DNA from: Streptomyces violaceusniger Tu 4113
GTDB taxonomy: Bacteria > Actinomycetota > Actinomycetes > Streptomycetales > Streptomycetaceae
DNA length: 64,000 nt
Reading direction: 5' to 3'
Assembly (NCBI RefSeq): GCF_000147815.2
Contig: NC_015957.1
Location: 9,114,001 to 9,178,000, forward strand
The position numbers and the translations under genes were made by a program. Numbering within the stretch: position 1 is the stretch's first letter; the number at the start of each line of letters is the position of its first letter. Below, in pieces: positions 31,745 through 46,300 of this stretch. The notes below the pieces were generated by a model. It saw nothing but the letters and a program-made list of their open reading frames with translations, was not told the DNA's origin and made no database searches.

Positions 31745-34700
31745 TCAGGAGAGCCCGAGCTCGTCGTCGAGGAGATCGAAGATCTCGTCTGCCGTAGCGG
31801 ACTGGATTTCACGGTCTTCTGCGGTGCTGTCCGTAGCACTTTGCGTTTCATTCCACTTCGACAGGAGGTCGCGCAGGCGGGTGGTGATGCCGGGGCGATC
31901 GATGTCGTCCGGGGCGATCGTGGCGAGGATCGCCTCGAGCTTGTCGAGCTCCGCGTGTACGGGCGGGTGTCCGGCCGCACTGGCCGCGCCGTCCAAACCC
32001 AGTTCTTCGCGCAGATACCCGGCGAGCGCGGTGGGCGTCGGGTAGTCGAAGATCAGCGTGACCGGCAGGCGCAGCCCGGCTGCGGCGCCCAGTCGGTTGC
32101 GCAGATCCACGGCGGTGAGCGAGTCGAAGCCGAGGTCGAGGAAGCCGCGCCCGGCGTCCACGTCGTCCGGGGTGGCGTAGCCGAGGACGGCCGCCACATG
32201 GCTGCGGACGACCTCCAGCAGCTCCCGGTCGCGTTCGGTCTCCGAGAGCCCGGAGAGCCGTTCGGCGAGCGAGCCCGCACCGGAGTCGGCGAGGGCCCCG
32301 GCACCGGTGGTCCCGGTGTCGGCGGAGCGCCGTACGGGGGTGCGGACCAGGCCGCGCAGCAGCGGCGGCAGCAGCCCTGCGGCGGCCTGGCCGCGCAGTG
32401 CGCCGGTGTCGATGCGGATCGGGACGAGTACGGCCTCGGGCAGGGTGCCCGACAGGTCGAACAGGGCCAGGCCCTCGTCCTGCGGGAGCGCCGCGAAGCC
32501 ACCGCGCGAGATGCGGGTCACGTCGGAGGCGTCGAGACTTCCGGCCATGCCGTCGGCCGCCGCCCACAGGCCCCAGGCGAGGGAGCTCGCGGGCAGGCCC
32601 TGGGCGTGGCGGTGCTGGGCTAGCGCGTCCAGGAAGGTGTTGGCCGCGGCGTAGTTTCCCTGTCCCGAGCTGCCGAAGGCACCGGCGGCCGACGAGAAGA
32701 GCACGAACGCGGCCAGGTCCAGCTCGCGGGTCAGCTCGTGGAGGTTCCACGCCGCGTCCACCTTGGGGCGCAGTACGGTGTCGATCCGCTCACCGGTCAG
32801 CGAGCTGATCACACCGTCGTCCAGGACGCCCGCGGTGTGCACCACGGCGGTCAGCGGATGTGCTGCCGGGATCGCCGAGAGGGTGGCGGCCAGGGCGTCC
32901 CGGTCGGCGGTGTCACAGGCCGCCCAGGTGGCCTCGGCGCCCATCTCGCCCAGTTCGGCGGCGAGTTCGGCCGCGCCCGGTGCCTCGCCACCACGGCGGC
33001 TCACCAGCAGCAGACGCCGCACCCCGCGCTCCGCCACCAGGTGGCGGGCGAAGAGTCCGCCGAGCGCGCCGGTGGCGCCGCTCAGCAGCACGGTGCCGTC
33101 CGGGTCGCCGAGCCCAGTCGGCTCGGGGGTCTCCGGCCGGGCCGGGACCCGGGCGAGCCGGTAGGCGTGGCCGGTGCCGGAGCGCAGGGCGAGCTGCGGC
33201 TCGTCGGTGGCGAGCACCGACGGCAGGGCCCGCTGGGAGGCGTCGGTGCCGTCGAGGTCGACCAGGACGAAGCGGCCGGGGTTCTCCGACTGCGCGGACT
33301 TGACCAGGCCCCAGGCGGTGGTGTGGGCCAGGTCGGCGATGTCCTCGCCGGGGGCCGCCGCGACCGCGCCACGGGTGACGAGGACGAGGCGGGTGTCGGC
33401 GAACCGCTGGTCGGCCAGCCAGTTCTGGACCAGGTCCAGGGTGTTCCGGGCGACGGCCCGCGCGGCGGCGGGCAGGGACGCCGCGCCGCCGGTGGCGGTG
33501 AGGGGTGCCACGACCACGTCGGGGGCGGAGGCGCCGCCGTCGAGGGAGGTGGCGAGTGCCGCGAGGTCCGCGTAGTCGTCCAGCCGCTCGCCCGCGACGG
33601 TGAAGCCGGTGGCCGGGGTGCCGGTGGCCGTGGAGCCGGTGGCCGGGGTGCCGGTGGCCGGGAAGCCGGTGGCGGCGCCGAGGGTCACCCAGCGCTCGCC
33701 GAGCGGGATGTCGGTGGTGGACGTCGTAAGGGCGGTCCACTCGGGGCGGAACAGCGACTCGTGGTGTGCCGCGCGCGAGGCGTCGAGCTGCTCGGTCGAC
33801 AGCGGCCGCAGCACCAGGCCGTCGATGGTGGCGACGGCGGCGCCGGTGCCGTCGGCGAGGTGCAGCGACACCCCGTCGGCGCCGGGCCGCAGCCGTACGC
33901 GCAGCGATGCGGCGCCCTCGGCGTACAGCCGTACGCCGGTCCAGGCGAACGGCAGCCGCGCCCCTTCGTTCTCCTCGCCCTCCGGGTCGAGGCCGAGCGT
34001 ATGCAGGGCGGCGTCCAGCAGCGCCGGATGCACCCCGTACGCGGCGGCCTCGGGCTCGAAGCCCTGGGGCAGCCGGATCTCGGCGAACAGTTCGTCGCCG
34101 CGCCGCCAGGCGGTGTGCAGCCCCTGGAAGACCGGGCCGTAGCCGAGTCCGGCGGCGGCCGCGCCCTCGTAGAACTCCTCGGTGGCGAGGGCCGTCGCGT
34201 CGGCCGGGGGCCATACGCCCAGGTCCAGCCGCTCGGCGTCGGTCGCCTGCTCGCCCGGGGCGAGGAAGCCGGTGGCGTGGCGGATCCACGGCTCGCCGGC
34301 GGGGACGTCCTCCCGGCGGGAGTGCAGGGTCAGCGAACGGCGCCCGGTCTCGTCGGCCGCCGCGAGCTCCAGCCGCAGTTGGACGGCGCCCTGTTCGGGC
34401 AGGACCAGCGGCGCCTGGAGGGTCAGCTCCTCGACCGTGTCGCAGCCCGCCTCATGGCCGGCCCGCAGCGCGAGTTCGACGAAGGCGGTGCCGGGCAGCA
34501 GCACGGTGTCCATGACGGCGTGGTCGGCCAGCCATGGGTGGGTCAGCAGCGACAGCCGCCCGGTGAACACGAAGCCACCGGTGTCGGGGAGTTCCACCGC
34601 CGCGCCCAGCAGCGGGTGGTCGGCCGTGTCGAGGCCCGCGGAGATCACGTCCTCGACGGAGATGCCCACGTCGAGCCAGTAGCGCTGGCGCTGGAAGGCG

Positions 34701-37333
34701 TAGGTGGGCAGCTCCACGCGGCGGGCGCCGCGCCCGGCGTAGACCGCCGCCCAGTCCGGGACCGCGCCGCGGACATGGGCGTGGGAAAGGGCGGTGGCGA
34801 GCGCCTGGGCCTCGGGGCGGCCACTGCGCAGGGTGGGGACGAACACCGCGTCGGTGCCGGCCTCCCCTTCGGTCCCGGTCCCGGTCTCCGTCTCGGCAAG
34901 GCAGTCCTCGCCCATCGCGGAGAGCACCCCGTCCGGGCCGAGCTCCACGAAGGTGGTCACGCCCCGGTCGCGCAGGGTGCGGACCCCGTCGGCGAAGCGC
35001 ACGGACTCCCGGACATGGCGCACCCAGAACTCCGGCAGGCGGATCTCGTCGGCGGAGACCACGGTGCCGGTGAGGCAGGACACCAGCGGGATCTTCGGGG
35101 CGTTGTAGGTCAGGCACGCGGCCAGCTTGCGGAAGTCCGCGAGCATCGGGTCCATATGCGGCGAGTGGAAGGCGTGGCTGACGGTGAGCCGCTTGGTCTT
35201 GCGACCCCGCGCCTCGAAGTCCGCCGCGATCTGCGTCGCCGCGTCCTCGTCACCCGCGATGACCACGGAGTTCGGGCCGTTGAGGGCGGCGATGCTCACG
35301 CGGTCGGTGAGCAGCGGCGCCACCTCGTCCTCGGACGCCTGGAGAGCGATCATCGCGCCACCGGCGGGCAGCTCCTGCATGAGGCGGCCACGGGCCGCGA
35401 CCAGCACGGAGGCGTCGGCGAGCGAGAACACACCGGCCACATGCGCGGCGGCCAGTTCGCCGATGGAGTGGCCGGACACGTAGTCCGCCTTCAGGCCCCA
35501 CGCCTCGACCAGCCGGAACAGCGCCACCTCGATGGCGAACAGCGCGGGCTGGGTGAAACCGGTCCGGTCCAGCGCCTCGGCGTCGTCGCCGAACAGCACG
35601 TCCCGCAGCGGCCGTTCGAGATGCCCGTCCAGATGCGCGCACACCTCGTCCAGCGCCTGCGCGAAGCGCGGGAACGTCCGGTACAGCTCGCGGCCCATGC
35701 CGAGCCGCTGGCTGCCCTGGCCGGTGAAGAGGAACGCCACCTTTCCCTCGGTGGCGACACCGCGCAGCGCCTGCGCCGGGTGGTCACCGCGCGCCAGCGC
35801 GTCGAGTGCGCCCAGGGCGTCGTCGTGGCCCTCGGCAACCAGGGCCACGCGGTGTTCGAGCGCGGCGCGGGTGGTCGCGAGCGAGAAGCCCAGGTCGGTG
35901 AGGGCGGCCCGGGGTTCGGCGGCGATCCGCGACCGCAGCCGCCGCGCCTGCGCCCGGACACCGTCCTCGGTGCGGGCCGACAGCAGCACGGGCACATACG
36001 GCAGGGCCTCGGGCTCCGGCGCGGGCTCGCTCGCCTCGGGGGCGGGCGGCTGCTCGATGATGGCGTGGGCGTTGGTGCCGCTGATGCCGAACGAGGACAC
36101 CGCGGCCCGGCGCGGACGGCCGGTCTCCGGCCACTCCAACTGCTCGGTGAGCAGCGACACCGCGCCCGCCGACCAGTCCACGTGCGGCGACGGCTCGTCC
36201 ACATGCAGGGTGCGCGGCAGCACACCGTGCCGCATCGACAGCACCATCTTGATGATTCCGGCGACACCGGAGGCCGCCTGGGTGTGGCCCAGGTTGGACT
36301 TGACGGAGCCCAGCCACAGCGGCCGCTCCGCGTCCCGCTCCTGGCCGTAGGTGGCCAGCAGCGCCTGCGCCTCGATCGGGTCGCCCAGCGTCGTGCCCGT
36401 GCCGTGCGCCTCGACCACGTCCACCTCACCGGTGGTCAGACGGGCGTTGGCCAGCGCCTGGCGGATGACGCGCTGCTGGGACGGGCCGTTGGGCGCGGTC
36501 AGACCGTTGGACGCGCCGTCCTGGTTGACGGCCGAGCCGCGCACGATCGCCAGCACCTCATGGCCGTTGCGGCGGGCGTCCGACAGCCGCTCCAGCAGCA
36601 GCATGCCCGCGCCCTCGCCCCAGCCGGTGCCGTCGGCGGCGGCCGCGAAGGACTTGCAGCGGCCGTCCCTGGCCAGTCCGCGCTGGCGGCTGAAGTCGAT
36701 GAACGTACCCGGGGTGAACATCACCGTGACACCGCCGGCCAGCGCCAGCGAGCATTCGCCCTGCCGCAGCGCCTGCGCCGCGAGGTGCAGCGCGACCAGC
36801 GACGACGAGCAGGCCGTGTCGACCGTGACGGCCGGGCCCTCCAGACCGAAGGTGTACGCCACCCGGCCGGACACCACACTGCTGGAGCTGCCGGTGCCGA
36901 GATAGCCCTCGACCTCGTTCGGGACGGCGTGCAGCCGGGACCCGTAGTCGTGGTACATGACGCCCGCGAACACACCGGTCCTGCTGCCGCGCACGGACAG
37001 CGGGTCGATACCGGCGCGCTCGAACGCCTCCCAGGAGGTCTCCAGCAGCAGCCGCTGCTGCGGGTCCATGGCCAGCGCCTCACGCGGCGAGATCCCGAAG
37101 AACGCCGGGTCGAAGTCGGCGGCGTCGTGCAGGAAGCCGCCCTCGCGGGCGTAGGAGGTGCCCTGGGTCTCCGGGTCCGGGTCGTAGAGCGCCTCGAGGT
37201 CCCAGCCTCGGTTGTCGGGGAAGCGGGAGATGCCGTCCTCGCCCGCGGCGAGCAGTTGCCACAGCTCCTCGGGGGTGGTGACCCCGCCGGGGTAGCGGCA
37301 GCTCATCGCCACAATGGCGATCGGCTCGTCGTC
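31745..37333 (-). other. module G: KS-AT(malonyl)-DH-KR-ACP plus docking tail
   Basis: KS starts at residue 3357 with Cys3531; AT Ser3979 in GHSIGEL; DH His4294 in [11 protein letters not shown] and Asp4463 in DAALH; KR motif SGATGALG (Ser in place of Thr), Ser4904 and Tyr4917; ACP Ser5094 in [16 protein letters not shown] complete alkene-forming set. Confidence 0.87.
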
Positions 37334-40300
37334 GGTGGCGGCCACGACCGGCACCGGGGTGTGCACCGCCGGGGTCCGCGTGCCGACGAGCTCGGTGCGC
37401 AGATGGCGGGCCAGGACCTGCGGGTCCGGGTAGTCGAAGATGAGCGTGGCGGGCAGCCGCAGCCCGGTGACCGTGTTGAGCTGGTTGCGCAGCTCGACGG
37501 CGGTCAGCGAGTCGAAGCCCAGCTCCTTGAACGCCCGGCCCGAACCGATGGTCTCCGCACCGGCGTAGCCGAGCACGGTGGCCACCTGGCCACGGACCAG
37601 GTCCAGCAGCAGCCGCTCCTGCTCGGGCTCGGACAGCCCGGTGAGCCGCCCGGCAAGACCGGTCTCGCCGCCCGCCGCGACCGCGTCCACCGCGCGCCGC
37701 GCCGGGATCCGCACCAGACCGCGGAACAGGGGCGAGACCGCGCCACTGCTGGCCAGGGTGCGCAGCGCCGCGATGTCCACCCGCATCGGCACCAGCGACG
37801 CCTCGCGGACGGTCAGCGCGGTGTCGAGCAGCGCGAGGCCCTCCGCCACCGGCAGCGGCGGCAGTCCGGCGCGCCGCATCCGGGTGATGTCGGCCTCGTC
37901 CAGGGTGCTGCCCATACCGGCCCCGGCCCACAGGCCCCACGCCAGCGCGGTGGCGGGCAGGCCCTGGGCGGCGCGGTGCTGGGCGAGGGCGTCCAGGAAG
38001 ACGTTGGCCGCGGCGTAGTTGCCCTGGCCCGGGCCGCCGAACACGCCGGAGGAGGACGAGAACAGCACGAAGGCCGTCAGGTCCAGCTCGCGGGTCAGCT
38101 CGTGGAGGTTCCACGCCGCGTCCACCTTCGGGCGCATGACGTGGTCGACGCGCTCGGGGGTGAGGGAGCCGATCACACCGTCGTCCAGCACACCGGCCGT
38201 GTGCACGACGGCGGTCAGCGGATGCTCGGCGGGAACGGTGGCGAGGGTCGCGGCGAGCGCGTCCCGGTCCGCCACATCACACGCCGCCCAGGCCACGCTC
38301 GCGCCCAACTCGGCCAGTTCGGCGCCGAGTTCGGCAGCACCGGGCGCCTGGTCGCCACGTCGGCTCACCAGCAGGAGCTGCCGTACGCCACGCTCCGCCA
38401 CCAGATGCCGGGCCACCAGACCGCCCAGCGAACCGGACGCACCGGTCACCAGCACCGTGCCCTCGGGGTCCAGGCCCCGGGCGTCGTCCCGCTCCGGCTC
38501 CACGGCCACCCGCGCCAGCCGGGGCACGGACACCGCGCCCGCGCGGATCGCCACCTGCGGCTCGTCCGAGGCCAGGGCGGCGGGCAGCGCCCGCAGCGAC
38601 TCGTCCCGGCCGTCGGTGTCCACCAGCACGAACCGGCCCGGGTTCTCCGACTGCGCCGAGCGCAGCAGACCCCACACGGCCGCACCGGCCAGATCCGCCA
38701 CCGGCTCGTCGGCCTCGACGGCCACCGCGCCACGGGTCGCCACGACCAGCGGGGCGTCCCCGAACCGCTCCTCGTCCAGCCACCGCTGGACGGCGTCGAG
38801 CGCCGCGGCGGCGGCGCGGTGCGCCGCGCGGGCCACCTGCTCACCGGTCTCGGCGGACGGCGACACGACCACGTACTCGGGCGCGGGCGCCGTGCCCGCG
38901 GCGACCGCATCGGCCAGCGTCGCGAGGTCCCCGTACGCCGTGGCCCCGAGCCCGAGCGGATCGGCGCCCAGCACCGCCCACCGGCCGTCGGCCGGCACCT
39001 CCGCCCCGGCCGCGTCGGCGAGCCCGGACGGCGTCGTCCACTCCAGGTGGAACAGCGACTTGTGGTAGGACGTGCGCGCGCTTCGCAACTGCTCGGCCGA
39101 GACCGGGCGCAGCCCGAGCGTCTCGACGGCCGCGACCGGCGCACCGGTGGTGTCGGCGATCTCCAGCCGGACGCCCTCGGCGCCCGCGGGGGCCAGCCGC
39201 ACGCGCAGCGCCGAGGCGCCGCTCGCGTACAGCGACACACCGGTCCAGGCGAACGGCAGCCGCCCTTCCCCGCCCGTGTTGCCCAGACCGGCCAGGCCGA
39301 TGGCGTGCAGGGCGGCGTCCAGCAGCGCCGGGTGCAGCCCGAACGCGGCGGCCTCCTCGGCCGTGTCCTCGTCCAGCGCCACCTCGGCGAACACCTCGCC
39401 GCCGCGCTGCCACGCCTTGCGCAGCCCCTGGAACGCGGGGCCGTAGGCGAAACCGATGTCCAGCAGGCCCTCGTAGCGGCCGTCCAGCTCCACCTCGGCC
39501 GCGTCCGCCGGGGGCCATGCGGTCAGCTCGAACGACGCCTCCGGACGGCCGCCGGACGCCAGGACACCGGCGGCGTGCCGGGTCCACGGCTCCTCGGCGG
39601 GCAGGCTCTCCAGCCGGGAGTGCAGCGACAGCGGACGGCGGCCCGTCTCGTCGGCCGCGCCGACCGACAGCCGGAGCTGGACACCGCCCTGCGCGGGCAG
39701 GACCAGCGGCGCTTCGAGGGTCAGCTCTTCGAGATAGTCACAGCCGACCTGGTCACCGGCGCGGATCGCCAGCTCCACGAACGCGGTGCCGGGCAGCAGC
39801 ACGGTGTCCAGGATGGTGTGGCCCGCGAGCCACGGATGGGTCGAGAGCGCCAGCCGCCCGGTGAACAACATCCCGTCCGCGTCCGGCAGTTCGGCGCTGG
39901 CGCCGAGCAGCGGATGCCCGGCCTCGCCCATCCCGACCGCGGCCACGTCACCGAGGAACAGCGAGGAGACCTTCGGCCAGTAGCGCTGCCGCTGGAAGGC
40001 ATACGTGGGTAGCTCGACCTGCGCGGCGCCCGTTCGGGCGTAGTACGCCGCCCAGTCCACCGCCGCCCCACGCACATGCGCCCGCGCGACGGCGGACAGC
40101 AGCGCCTCGGCCTCGGGGCGGTCCTTGCGCAGCACGGCGGCGAAGGCGGCGTCCTCGCCGGTCACACAGTCCTGGGCCATGGCGGTGAGGACACCGTCGG
40201 GGCCGAGTTCGACGTACGTGGTGACGTCCTGGGCCTCCAACGTGCGGACACCGTCGAGGAAACGGACGGCCTCGCGGACGTGGCGCACCCAGAAGTCGGG

Positions 40301-43300
40301 GCTGGTGATCTCCTGGGTGGAGACGACGTTCCCGGTCAGGTTGGAGACGATCGGAATGCGCGGGGCCTCGTAGGTCAGCCCCTGCGCGACCTCGCGGAAC
40401 GCGTCCAGCATGCCGTCCATGCGAGGCGAGTGGAACGCGTGGCTGACCGTGAGCCGCTTGGTCTTACGACCCTGCGCCTCGAAGCCCGCCGCAATCTCCG
40501 CCGCCGCGTCCTCATCACCCGCGATGACGACCGAAGTGGGCCCATTGAGCGCGGCGATGCTGACCCGCTCGGTCAGCAGCGGCAGCACCTCGTCCTCGGA
40601 CGCCTGGACGGCGATCATCGCGCCACCGGCCGGAAGCGCCTGCATCAGACGGCCACGCGCGGCCACCAGCTTCGCCGCGTCCGCGAGCGAGAACACACCC
40701 GCCACATGCGCGGCGGCCAGCTCACCAATCGAGTGACCGGACAGGAAGTCCGCCTTCAGACCCCACGCCTCGACCAGCCGGAACAGCGCCACCTCGACCG
40801 CGAACAGCGCGGGCTGGGTGAACCCGGTCCGGTCCAGCGCCTCGGCGTCCTCGCCGAACAGCACGTCCCGCAGCGGCCGTTCGAGATGCGCGTCCAGGTG
40901 GGCGCACACCTCGTCCAGCGCGTCCGCGAACACCGGGAAGGTGTCGTACAGCTCACGGCCCATGCCGAGCCGCTGGCTGCCCTGCCCGGTGAACAGGAAC
41001 GCCACCTTGCCGCCGGCCACCGCGTCCTGAACGAGCCCGGCCGCAGTACGTCCCTCGGCGAGCGCCGCCAGGCCGGACAGCAGCCCGTGCCGGTCCTCGG
41101 CAACGAGCGCCGCGCGCTCCTCGAAGGCGGTACGGCGCGTGGCGAGGGTGAACGCCACGTCGGTGAGGTCCAGCCCGGGGCGCTCGTCCAGGTGGGCGCG
41201 CAGCCGTACGGCCTGGTCGCGCAGGCCCTCGGGGGACTTGGCGGAGAGCACCCAGGCGGCCGGGACGCCGGACCGGGGCGCGGCGGCGGGCGCCGGGTCG
41301 TCGGTCTCGTCCGCGTACGCGGGGGCCTGCTCGATGATGGTGTGCGCGTTGGTGCCACTGATGCCGAACGAGGACACCGCGGCCCGGCGCGGACGGCCGG
41401 TCTCCGGCCACTCCCGCGCCTCGGTCAGCAGCGACACCGCGCCCGCCGACCAGTCCACATGCGGGGTGGGCTCATCGACGTTGAGGGTCTGCGGCAGCAG
41501 TCCGTGCTCGATGGCCAGCACCATCTTCATCACACCGGCGACACCGGCGGCGGCCTGGGTGTGGCCGAAGTTGGACTTGATGGAGCCGAGCCACAGCGGC
41601 TGGTCGGCGTCGCGCTCCTGGCCGTAGGTGGCCAGCAGGGCCTGGGCCTCGATCGGGTCGCCCAGCTTGGTGCCGGTGCCGTGGGCCTCGACCGCGTCCA
41701 CCTCGGACGCGGACAGACCCGCACCGGCCAGCGCCTGCCGGATCACCCGCTGCTGCGAGGGACCATTCGGCGCCGTCAGACCGTTGGACGCACCGTCCTG
41801 GTTGATCGCGGAGCCGCGCACGACCGCCAGCACCGGGTGGCCGTTCTTCCGGGCATCGGACAGCCGCTCCACGAGCAGCATGCCGACGCCCTCGCCCCAG
41901 CCGGTGCCATCCGCACCCGCCGCGAACGCCTTGATCCGCCCGTCCTCCGCCAGCCCACGCTGACGACTGAAGTCCACGAACGAACCCGGCGTCGACATCA
42001 CCGTCACACCACCGGCCAACGCCAACGAGCACTCACCCGCCCGCAACGCCTGAATCGCCCAGTGCAACGCCACCAACGACGACGAACAGGCCGTATCCAC
42101 CGTCACCGCCGGGCCCTCAAGCCCCAGCGCATACGACACCCGGCCCGACATCACACTGGCCGCGTTGCCCGTCCCCATGAAGCCTTCGGAGCCATCGGGG
42201 GCGGACAGGATGACGGGCAGATAGTCCTGGCCGTTGGTACCGGCGAACACGCCGACCTGCCGGCCGCGCAGCGTCGTCGGGTCGATCCCGGCCCGCTCGA
42301 ACGCCTCCCACGACGTCTCCAGCAGCAACCGCTGCTGCGGATCCATGGCAAGGGCCTCGCGCGGCGAGATGCCGAAGAAGACGGGGTCGAACTCGGCGGC
42401 GTCGGCGAGGAATCCGCCCTCGCGGACGTAGCTGGTGTGCTCGCCCGTGCCCTCCGGGTCGTACAGCGTCTCCAGGTCCCAGCCGCGGTCGGCGGGGAAG
42501 TCGACCACCGCGTCCTGTCCGGACGCCAGCAGCCGCCACAGCTCCTCGGGCGAGCGCACACCACCCGGGAAGCGGCAGCTCATGCCGACGATCGCGATCG
42601 GGTCGTCGTCCAGCGCCACGCCCACCGACGACGCACCCGTCACCGCCGGGCGGGAGCCGATGAGTTCGGCCTGCAGATGGTCGGCGAGGGCGATCGGGGT
42701 GGGGTAGTCGAAGATGATGGTGGCGGGCAGCTTCAGCCCGGTGAGGGTGGACAGCAGGTTGCGGATCTCGACGGCGGTCAGGGAGTCGAAGCCGAGGTCG
42801 CGGAAGGCGCGGCTGGGCTCCACCGAGTCCGGTCCGGGGTGGCCGAGGACGACGGCCACCTGGGTGCGGACGAAGTCCAGGGCGATCTGGTCGCGTTCCT
42901 CGTCCGTCCCGGCATCGGTCAGCCGCTGGGCCAGCGAGGTGGGCTGGCCGGGGATGGCGGGGCCGCCGGTGGCGGTGCGCGCCGCCTCGATCGCGCGGCG
43001 CGCCTCGGAAAGCTCGGCGAGCAGCGGGTTCGGGCGGTGGCCGGAGAGGCCGGGCGCGAAGCGGTCCCATTCGATGTCGACGACGAGGGAGAACGTCTCG
43101 TCCAGGTCGAGCGCGGCGCCCAGGGCGGCGGTCGCCGGTTCGGGGGCGAGGGCGGGCAGCCCGGACTGCCGGAGCCGCTCGGCCACCAGCTCGTCGGTGG
43201 CCATGCCGCCGTCGGCCCAGGCGCCCCAGGCCATCGAGGTGGCGGGCAGCCCCTCGCCGCGGCGCTGTTCGGCGAGCGCGTCGAGGTAGGCGTTGGCGGC

Positions 43301-46300
43301 CACGTAGTTGGCCTGTCCGGCGGCGCCGAAGGTGGCGGCCATGGAGGAGAAGAGCACGAAGGCGGACAGGTCGAGGCCGCGGGTGAGCTCGTGCAGGTGG
43401 CGGGCGGCGTCGGCCTTGGCGCGCAGCACCTCGGCCATCCGCCGCGGGGTCTGGGCGTCCAGGACACCGTCGTCCAGCACTCCGGCGGCGTGCACGACCG
43501 TGGTCAGCGGAAGGTCCGCGGGGACGGTCGCCAGCAGCCCGGCGAGGGCGTCGCGGTCGGCGACGTCGCAGGCGGCGATGGTCACCTGGGCGCCGAGGGC
43601 GGTGAGTTCGTCGCGCAGCTCGGCGGCGCCGGGGGCGTCGGGGCCGCGGCGGCTGGTCAGCAGGATGTGCTGGGCGCCGTGGGCCACGAGCCAGCGGCCG
43701 ACGTGGCCGCCGAGAGCTCCGGTGCCGCCGGTGATCAGCGCGGTGCCGTGGGTGCTCCAGCCGTCGCCGGTGGTCTCGTGGTGCGGTGCGCGGGCCAGCC
43801 TGCGGACGTGGATGCCCTGCGGGCGGATCGCGACGTGGTCCTCGCCGCTGATGCCCTCGGGTCCGGCGAGGATGTCGGCGAGCCGCCCGAGGGCGCGGTC
43901 GTCGGCGGTCGCGGGCAGGTCGATCAGACCGCCCCAGCGCTCGGGGTGTTCGAGGGCGGCGGTGCGGCCCAGGCCCCAGATCTGGGCCTGGTCGGGGCTG
44001 GTGAGCCGGTCGGAGCGGCCGACGGAGACCGCGCCGCGGGTGGCGGCCCACAGCGGGGCGTCGACCTCGGCGTCACCGAGGGCCTGGACGAGGGTGAGGG
44101 TCCCCGCGAGCCCGGCGGTGAGGGAGGGGTGCCGGTCGTGCGGGCGCTCGTCCAGGCCGAGCAGGGAGAGCACACCGTCGACGTGCGGGGCCCCGCCGGT
44201 CTCCCGCGCCGGGTCCTGCGTCAGGGCCGTGCGGATGCGCTCGGCGAGGGCGGCGCGGTCGGCGGTGGTGCCGTCGACCGCGATCTCGTGGACCGTGACG
44301 CCGCGTTCGGCCAGCAGCCGCAGCGACTCGGCCACCCAGGGGTCCTCCGCGCGCCCCTCGGGGGTGACCACGAGCCAGGTGCCGGTGAGCGGCTTGTCCG
44401 GGGTCTGCGGCAGCGGTGTCCAGGTGATGCGGTAGCGCCAGCCGTCGACGGTGGTGTCGACGTGGCTGCGCCGGCGCCACGCGGACAGGACGGGCAGCAC
44501 CTCGCTGAGGGGCTGGTCGCCGTCGAGGCCGAGGGCGTCGACCAGGGCGGCCAGGTCCTCGCTGTGCACGACCTCCCAGAACCGGGCGTCGGCCACGGCC
44601 GGGGCGGCGGCTTCGGCTTCGGCGGGGTCGGGGCCGTACGAGAAGGGGTTGGCGGGCCAGTAGCGCTGCCGCTGGAAGGCGTAGGTGGGCAGCTCGACGC
44701 GGCGGGCGCCGGTGCCCGCGTAGTACGTGGCCCAGTCCACGGGCACGCCGCGGACCTGGGCCTGGGCGAGCGCGTGGCCGAGGGTGCGGGCCTCGGGGCG
44801 GCCGGAGCGCAGGGCGGGCAGGAACGCGAACGTGCGGTTCCTGCCGCCGGTCACGCACTCCTGGGCCATGGCGGAGAGCACCCCGTCGGGGCCCAGTTCG
44901 ACGAAGGTGGTCACGCCGTGGTCCTCGAGGCGGCGAACGCCGTCGAGGAAGCGGACGGCCTCGCGGACGTGGCGCACCCAGAAGTCGGGCGTGGTGATCT
45001 CGTCGGCGGAGACGATGGCACCGGTGAGGTTGGAGACGATCGGGATCTTCGGAGCCTCGTAGGTCAGCCGCTCGGCGACCTGACGGAAGTTCTCCAGCAT
45101 CCCGTCCATGTGCGGGGAGTGGAACGCGTGGCTGACCGTGAGCCGCTTGGTCTTCCGACCCTGCGCCTCGAACGACGCCGCGATCTCCAGCGCCGCGTCC
45201 TCGTCACCCGCGATGACGACCGAGGTGGGCCCGTTGAGGGCGGCGATGGAGACCCGCTCGGTGAGCAGCGGCGTCACCTCGTCCTCCGACGCCTGCACCG
45301 CGATCATCGCGCCACCGGCGGGGAGTTGCTGCATGAGCTGGCTGCGCGCGGCCACCAGGGCGGAGGCGTGGGTGAGCGACAGCACTCCGGCGACATGGGC
45401 GGCGGTGAGCTCGCCGATGGAGTGGCCGGCGAGGAAGTCGGGGCGCAGTCCCCAGGATTCGACGAGGCGGAAGAGGGCCACCTCGACGGCGAACAGCGCG
45501 GGCTGGGTGAATCCGGTCCGGTCGAGCGTGGCGGCATCGTCGCCGAACAGCACGTCCTTCAGCGGCCGGTCGAGGAAGCGGTCGAGCTGGGCGCAGACCG
45601 CGTCCAGCGCCTCGGCGAACACCGGGTAGGTCTCGTACAGCTCACGGCCCATGCCGAGGCGCTGGCTGCCCTGTCCGGTGAAGAGGAACGCGACCTTGCC
45701 CTCGGCGGCCAGCCCCTCGGCCAGTTCGGGGTGGTGGCGGCCTTCGGCGAGCGCGTCGAGGCCCGCGAGAAGCTCGTCGTGATCGGCCGCGAGGACCACG
45801 GCGCGGCGGTCGAGGGCGGCGCGGGTGACGGCCTGGGAGTAGCCGAGGTCGGCGAGGCGGTGGCCGGGGCGGGCGGTCAGATGGGTCCGCAGCCGGAGGG
45901 CCTGGGCCCGCAGCGCCTGCTCGTCCTTGCCGGAGAGCACGACCGGGACCAGGGGCACCTCGGCCCGCTCCGGCTCCGGCTCACCGCTCTGGGCGGGGGC
46001 GGCGAGGGCCGGGGGCTCCTCGAGGATGGTGTGCACATTGGTGCCGCTCATGCCGAACGACGAGACGCCCGCGCGGCGCGGGGTCGCGCCCTCGGGGTCC
46101 TGGGGCCACTCGGTGGTGGCGGTGAGCAGTTCGACGTCCCCGGCCGTCCAGTCGACATGCGGGGTGGGCTCGGTGAGGTGGAGGGTCTTGGGCAGCACAC
46201 CGTGCCGCATCGCCATGACCATCTTGATGACGCCGCCGACACCGGCGCCCGCCTGGGCGTGGCCGATGTTGGACTTGATGGAGCCGATGAGCAGCGGTTT

